From Candidatus Poribacteria bacterium WGA-3G (GTDB lineage Bacteria; Poribacteria; WGA-4E; WGA-3G), in assembly GCA_000406005.1 (NCBI GenBank), contig ASZN01000008.1, positions 1 through 64,000 on the forward strand: 64,000 bases of DNA. Reading direction: 5' to 3'. Shown here piece after piece: positions 60,917 to 64,000 of the stretch. The notes under the pieces are model-generated. The model had not been told where the DNA came from. It ran no database searches and was given only the letters and a program-made list of their open reading frames with translations. Every line of letters begins with the position of its first letter. Within the stretch, counting starts at the first letter, position 1. A program made the translations under genes and the position numbers.

Positions 60917-63900
60917 TTATTTCCGTATTAGCATTTTTCGTGTTGCAGTGAAATCTCCTGCTGTGAGCGTGTAGAAATAGACACCACTCGCCACAGGTTC
61001 ACCGTGGTGATTTCTACCATCCCAATATGCCGCTCGCCAGCGGTTCTCGTAAACACCGGCGGATTGATAGCCCAACATCAACGCCCGAACCACGCTGCCT
61101 CGGACATCGTAGATCGTCAATGTTACATTTGCATCCTTCGCCAAGTGATACGGGAGCCACGTCTCAGGATTGAAAGGGTTCGGATAGTTCGGCAGTAACG
61201 CCGTCGTCTCCGGTATCGCACGCATTTCTGCAAGCAGGCGCAGGAGCTCTTCAATCACAGTTTCCACCCCTTTTCCGAGATGTGCATCGTCGGTCGCGAG
61301 GTGCTTCACATCCGCAAGTGCAGTGGCAACGTTGTCATAGGCGATATTCAAGGACAGCGCGTGCGTGCTGAAACCCATCGGTGCCCCGGCGGCACCTGCA
61401 ATCTCAGCCGCCTGCTCCAAGGCGAGTAACAACACTTGTTCTATTGCTTTCATAAGCAAGGCATCCGCTGCATCAATGCCAGCAGCGACAGCAACGAGGT
61501 CAGTGACATTGACAACCCCATCCGCATTCACATCCTCAGGCAGGTTGTTCCCGCGCTTGCCGTAAAAGATGGCAACCTGCACAAGGTCCAAAACGTTGAC
61601 CTGCCCATCGCTATTGACATCCAAGGGGTCAGGTCCAGGGACGGGACCAGGTACATCTTCAGTCACCTCAATGGTGAATGTCAAAGCAGCCGATGCGCCC
61701 GTGGTATCCGTAGCGGTGTAAATGGCAGTCGTGGTTCCCGCTGTCGTTGGTGTGCCGCTCAACACTTGTATCGCTGCATCAAAGGCGAGCCCTGCCGGTA
61801 TCGGCTCCAGGGTGTATGTGTAAGGTGCTGTGCCACCTGTGGCAATCGGCAGATACAGCAGTGTGATGGGGTTATTGACGACGAGGGTTTGATCGGCGAC
61901 AGCGTTCGGACTAAAGCGAAGTTCGCCGCCGGTAGGCGGTTTATAAACAGCGTTAACGTTCGCATCAATGCCGACGAACATGACCGATCCACCACCACGG
62001 TTACTAACTTTCACCAATAAGAGATTATCGCCTTGGACCAAGTTAACCGAAAATGTGTCTTGAAAATTATAAGCAGCGCGGTTGATAGCGTTTCTATGAA
62101 CGACTTCACCATTGAGCCAAACCTTAATAGAGTCATCACTCCCGACTCGCATCGTCACACCGGACTGCGCTGAGGCGGATTCAAGGGTGATCAGGGCATA
62201 AGACGAACGATCCTGTGTAGCACCTGTGCCTAAACCTATCGCAGCGACAGTATCGTCGATGTTACCATCAATAGGGCTGATCTCACCGAGCGTCCATGCT
62301 AAGGCACCAACTCTGTCCCCGTCGTTAGCACCGTTTGTTGCGACATCTGCTTCCGTGACAGTACCACTGCTCACTACAGCAAGCGAGTCAACATCCGTAG
62401 AAGCAGCACCCCCTTGACCTCTTTCCGTTGGAGCGATCATCCAGAGCCAGGGACCGGTGATTTTGTCCGGAGACAGATTTATAGGTGTGATTTTCCATAG
62501 CAGCATCGTGCCGTCGGCACTCCCCGATGCGAGCGTGCGACCATCGGGTGAGAACGCGACGCTTCTGACCCAGGCAGTGTGTCCAACGAGTGTGTTTATG
62601 GGTTCTCCGGTTGACACATCCCATAAATGAACCGTGTTGCCATCGTCACTCCCTGATGCAAGCGTGCCGCCATCTGGACTGAACGCTATACTACTACCAC
62701 CGCCTTGAAGTGTCTTTGTCAAACTGCCGGTTGCAACATCCCATAAACGAATCCTACTATAAGACATTGCTGCGATGGTAGTGCCATCCGGACTGAACGC
62801 TACACTATTGCCACCACCTTGAAGTGTATTTATTAGGTTTCCGGTTGCCGCATCCCATAAACGAACTGTGCCGGACTCACTCCCCGATGCGATGGTGGTG
62901 CCATCAGGGCTGAACGCTACACTCAAGACACTCTTGGTGTGCCCGATGAGTGTGTTGATCAGGCTTCCGGTTGCGGCATCCCAGAGACGGACGGTATTGT
63001 TCTCACTTCCCGCTGCGAGGGTGGTGCCATCGGGTGAAAACGCCACACTACTGCCACCGCCTTGAAGTGTGTGTATCAGACTCCCGGAGGCAATATCCCA
63101 GAGACGGACGGTGTTGTCCCCACTTCCTGATGCAAGGGTCATGCCATCGGGTGAAAACGCCACACTTCTGACAGAACCCGTATGTTCAAGTGTATTTGTG
63201 ATGTTTCCGGTTGCGGCATCCCAGAGACGGACGGTGCTGCCCCCACTTCCCGATGCGAGGGTTATGCCATCTGGACTGAACGCCACACTTCTGACAGAAC
63301 CCGTGTGTTCAATCGTATTTATCAGACTGCCGGTTGCGACATCCCATAGACGAACTGTGTCGTCCACGTGGTCTCTGCCTCCAGAAACTTCTGAGTAGTC
63401 CCCACTTCCTGATGTGAGGGTTATGCCATCGGGTGAAAACGCCACACTATAGACCCATCCGGTGTGTCCTGCAAGTGTATTTATGAGTTCTCCGGTTGAC
63501 ACATCCCAGAGACGGGCTGTGTTGTCCCGACTTCCCGATGCGAGGGTGGTGCCATCGGGACTAAACGCGACGCTTCTCACATACCATGTGTGTCCGTCAA
63601 GTGTGTGTATGAGTTCTCCGGTTGCGACATCCCATAAATAAACCGTTATAGAATGCCCCACTGCGAGGGTAGTGCTATCGGGTGAGAACGCTATACTATA
63701 ATAGCCCCAGGCCGTGTTAAGTGTATTTATCAGACTGCCGGTTGCGGCATCCCATAAACGAACCCCGTCTCTATCCGCTGATGCGAGGGTAGTGCCATCG
63801 GGACTGAACGCTACACTATAGACCCGGTACGTGTGTTGAAGTGTATTTATGAGGTTTCCAGTTGCGACATCCCATAAACGAACCCAATAGTCATCGTAGC

Positions 63901-64000
63901 CATCATTTCCTGATGCGAGGGTAGTGCTATCGGGTGAGAACGCAACACTATTGACCCATCCCGCGTGCCCTCCAAGCGTATTTATCAGACTGCCGGTTGC
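60917..64000 (-). CDS. Giant secreted WD40 protein with dockerin and FlgD-type tail (5' end outside window)
   Basis: The frame is open from the window edge (64000) to 60917, over 1000 residues; a GTG at 63661 is internal. About a dozen WD40 repeats (VAFSPDGTTLASGS, VRLWDAATGSLINTL) are followed by a PA14- or CBM-like part (LITLESASAQSGVTMRVGSD), an Ig-like region (GTAPYTYTLEPIPAGLAFDA), two dockerin loops (DVNSDGQVNVLDLVQVAIFY, DVNADGVVNVTDLVAVAAG) and a FlgD-type tail (NYPNPFNPETWLPYHL to GDFTATRKMLIRK). The repeats are close to identical at the DNA level between 62.5 and 64 kb, indicating recent expansion. Confidence 0.88.
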   Translation of the reverse strand, partial: ATGSLINTLGGHAGWVNSVAFSPDSTTLASGNDGYDDYWVRLWDVATGNLINTLQHTYRVYSVAFSPDGTTLASADRDGVRLWDAATGSLINTLNTAWGYYSIAFSPDSTTLAVGHSITVYLWDVATGELIHTLDGHTWYVRSVAFSPDGTTLASGSRDNTARLWDVSTGELINTLAGHTGWVYSVAFSPDGITLTSGSGDYSEVSGGRDHVDDTVRLWDVATGSLINTIEHTGSVRSVAFSPDGITLASGSGGSTVRLWDAATGNITNTLEHTGSVRSVAFSPDGMTLASGSGDNTVRLWDIASGSLIHTLQGGGSSVAFSPDGTTLAAGSENNTVRLWDAATGSLINTLIGHTKSVLSVAFSPDGTTIASGSESGTVRLWDAATGNLINTLQGGGNSVAFSPDGTTIAAMSYSRIRLWDVATGSLTKTLQGGGSSIAFSPDGGTLASGSDDGNTVHLWDVSTGEPINTLVGHTAWVRSVAFSPDGRTLASGSADGTMLLWKITPINLSPDKITGPWLWMIAPTERGQGGAASTDVDSLAVVSSGTVTEADVATNGANDGDRVGALAWTLGEISPIDGNIDDTVAAIGLGTGATQDRSSYALITLESASAQSGVTMRVGSDDSIKVWLNGEVVHRNAINRAAYNFQDTFSVNLVQGDNLLLVKVSNRGGGSVMFVGIDANVNAVYKPPTGGELRFSPNAVADQTLVVNNPITLLYLPIATGGTAPYTYTLEPIPAGLAFDAAIQVLSGTPTTAGTTTAIYTATDTTGASAALTFTIEVTEDVPGPVPGPDPLDVNSDGQVNVLDLVQVAIFYGKRGNNLPEDVNADGVVNVTDLVAVAAGIDAADALLMKAIEQVLLLALEQAAEIAGAAGAPMGFSTHALSLNIAYDNVATALADVKHLATDDAHLGKGVETVIEELLRLLAEMRAIPETTALLPNYPNPFNPETWLPYHLAKDANVTLTIYDVRGSVVRALMLGYQSAGVYENRWRAAYWDGRNHHGEPVASGVYFYTLTAGDFTATRKMLIRK

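Noticed and set aside
63650..63661. Start of the giant WD40 gene at the GTG at 63661
   Set aside because: The frame stays open with further WD40 repeats up to the window edge, so the real start lies outside.

Overview
The window is bacterial, about half G+C, with genes in short co-oriented runs separated by intergenic DNA rich in small repeats. The gene content points to a member of Candidatus Poribacteria or a close relative: five phytanoyl-CoA-dioxygenase-like (PhyH) genes, four Gfo/Idh/MocA oxidoreductases, a ThuA-like protein, an enolase-superfamily dehydratase, LamG and WD40 secreted proteins, dockerin and FlgD-like C-terminal tails, and an ECF sigma factor fused to a beta-propeller. This placement is inference from family content; there is no rRNA or tRNA in the window to confirm it.

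Layout. 1-1557: a complete IS4-type element inserted at the stop codon of a PhyH gene. 1.5-9.4 kb: metabolic genes (PhyH pair, MR/MLE dehydratase, Gfo/Idh/MocA, tandem PhyH pair, ThDP enzyme). 9.5-11.2 kb: two secreted LamG proteins sharing a C-terminal tail. 11.3-13.3 kb: overlapping AAA ATPase and putative PD-(D/E)XK nuclease genes, a defence candidate. 13.3-22.8 kb: TPR protein, three Gfo/Idh/MocA genes, a GIY-YIG-type protein, SelA-like PLP enzyme, Mrp ATPase and ThuA-like protein. 22.9-33 kb: a sigma-propeller pseudogene, lipoproteins, a WD40 protein, a selenoprotein N homologue and a dead ISAs1-type transposase. 33-41.2 kb: two copies of a sigma-54 regulatory module flanking a five-gene operon (WD40, MacB-like permease, short outer-membrane-type protein, STT3-like protein, flippase-like protein). 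41.4-48.5 kb: frameshifted DsbA-like and prepilin-peptidase genes, a glycosyltransferase and the sigma-propeller fusion. 49-51.4 kb: a sugar isomerase-like gene and partner. 51.4-55.4 kb: three paralogous secreted proteins. 55.5-56.9 kb: an AlbA_2 protein and partner. 57-61 kb: SDR, aldo/keto reductase, FkbM methyltransferase and PhyH. 60.9-64 kb: a giant secreted WD40 protein running off the end.

The two most notable observations. (1) Two frames on the minus strand, 28130-28906 and 26885-28012, are one gene joined by an in-frame UGA. The joined protein carries the motif SCUGSG and matches vertebrate selenoprotein N along most of its length; a bulged hairpin starts at the UGA and fits a bacterial SECIS element. 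It ends in two copies of an unrecognised domain. (2) A PspF-like sigma-54 activator gene (40204-41184) is followed by three palindromes GTTTCA-N3-TGAAAC and a perfect -24/-12 promoter pointing at a secreted 16-cysteine protein. About 7 kb away the activator's C-terminal HTH, the three palindromes and the promoter are repeated in the same spacing, but both palindrome arms have changed together (GTTCCA/TGGAAC) and the HTH recognition helix has also changed. That copy points at a histidine-rich lipoprotein.

The intergenic DNA contains several families of terminal-inverted-repeat elements with no coding capacity (TIRs AGGACTTACGCA, ATACCATTTCTGA and TCAGGGCCATTTAGTTTT), tandem repeats, and stretches built from CAGTTGTCAGT-like words. 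Several genes carry single frameshifts (STT3-like, DsbA-like, prepilin peptidase); without reads, these cannot be told apart from assembly errors.
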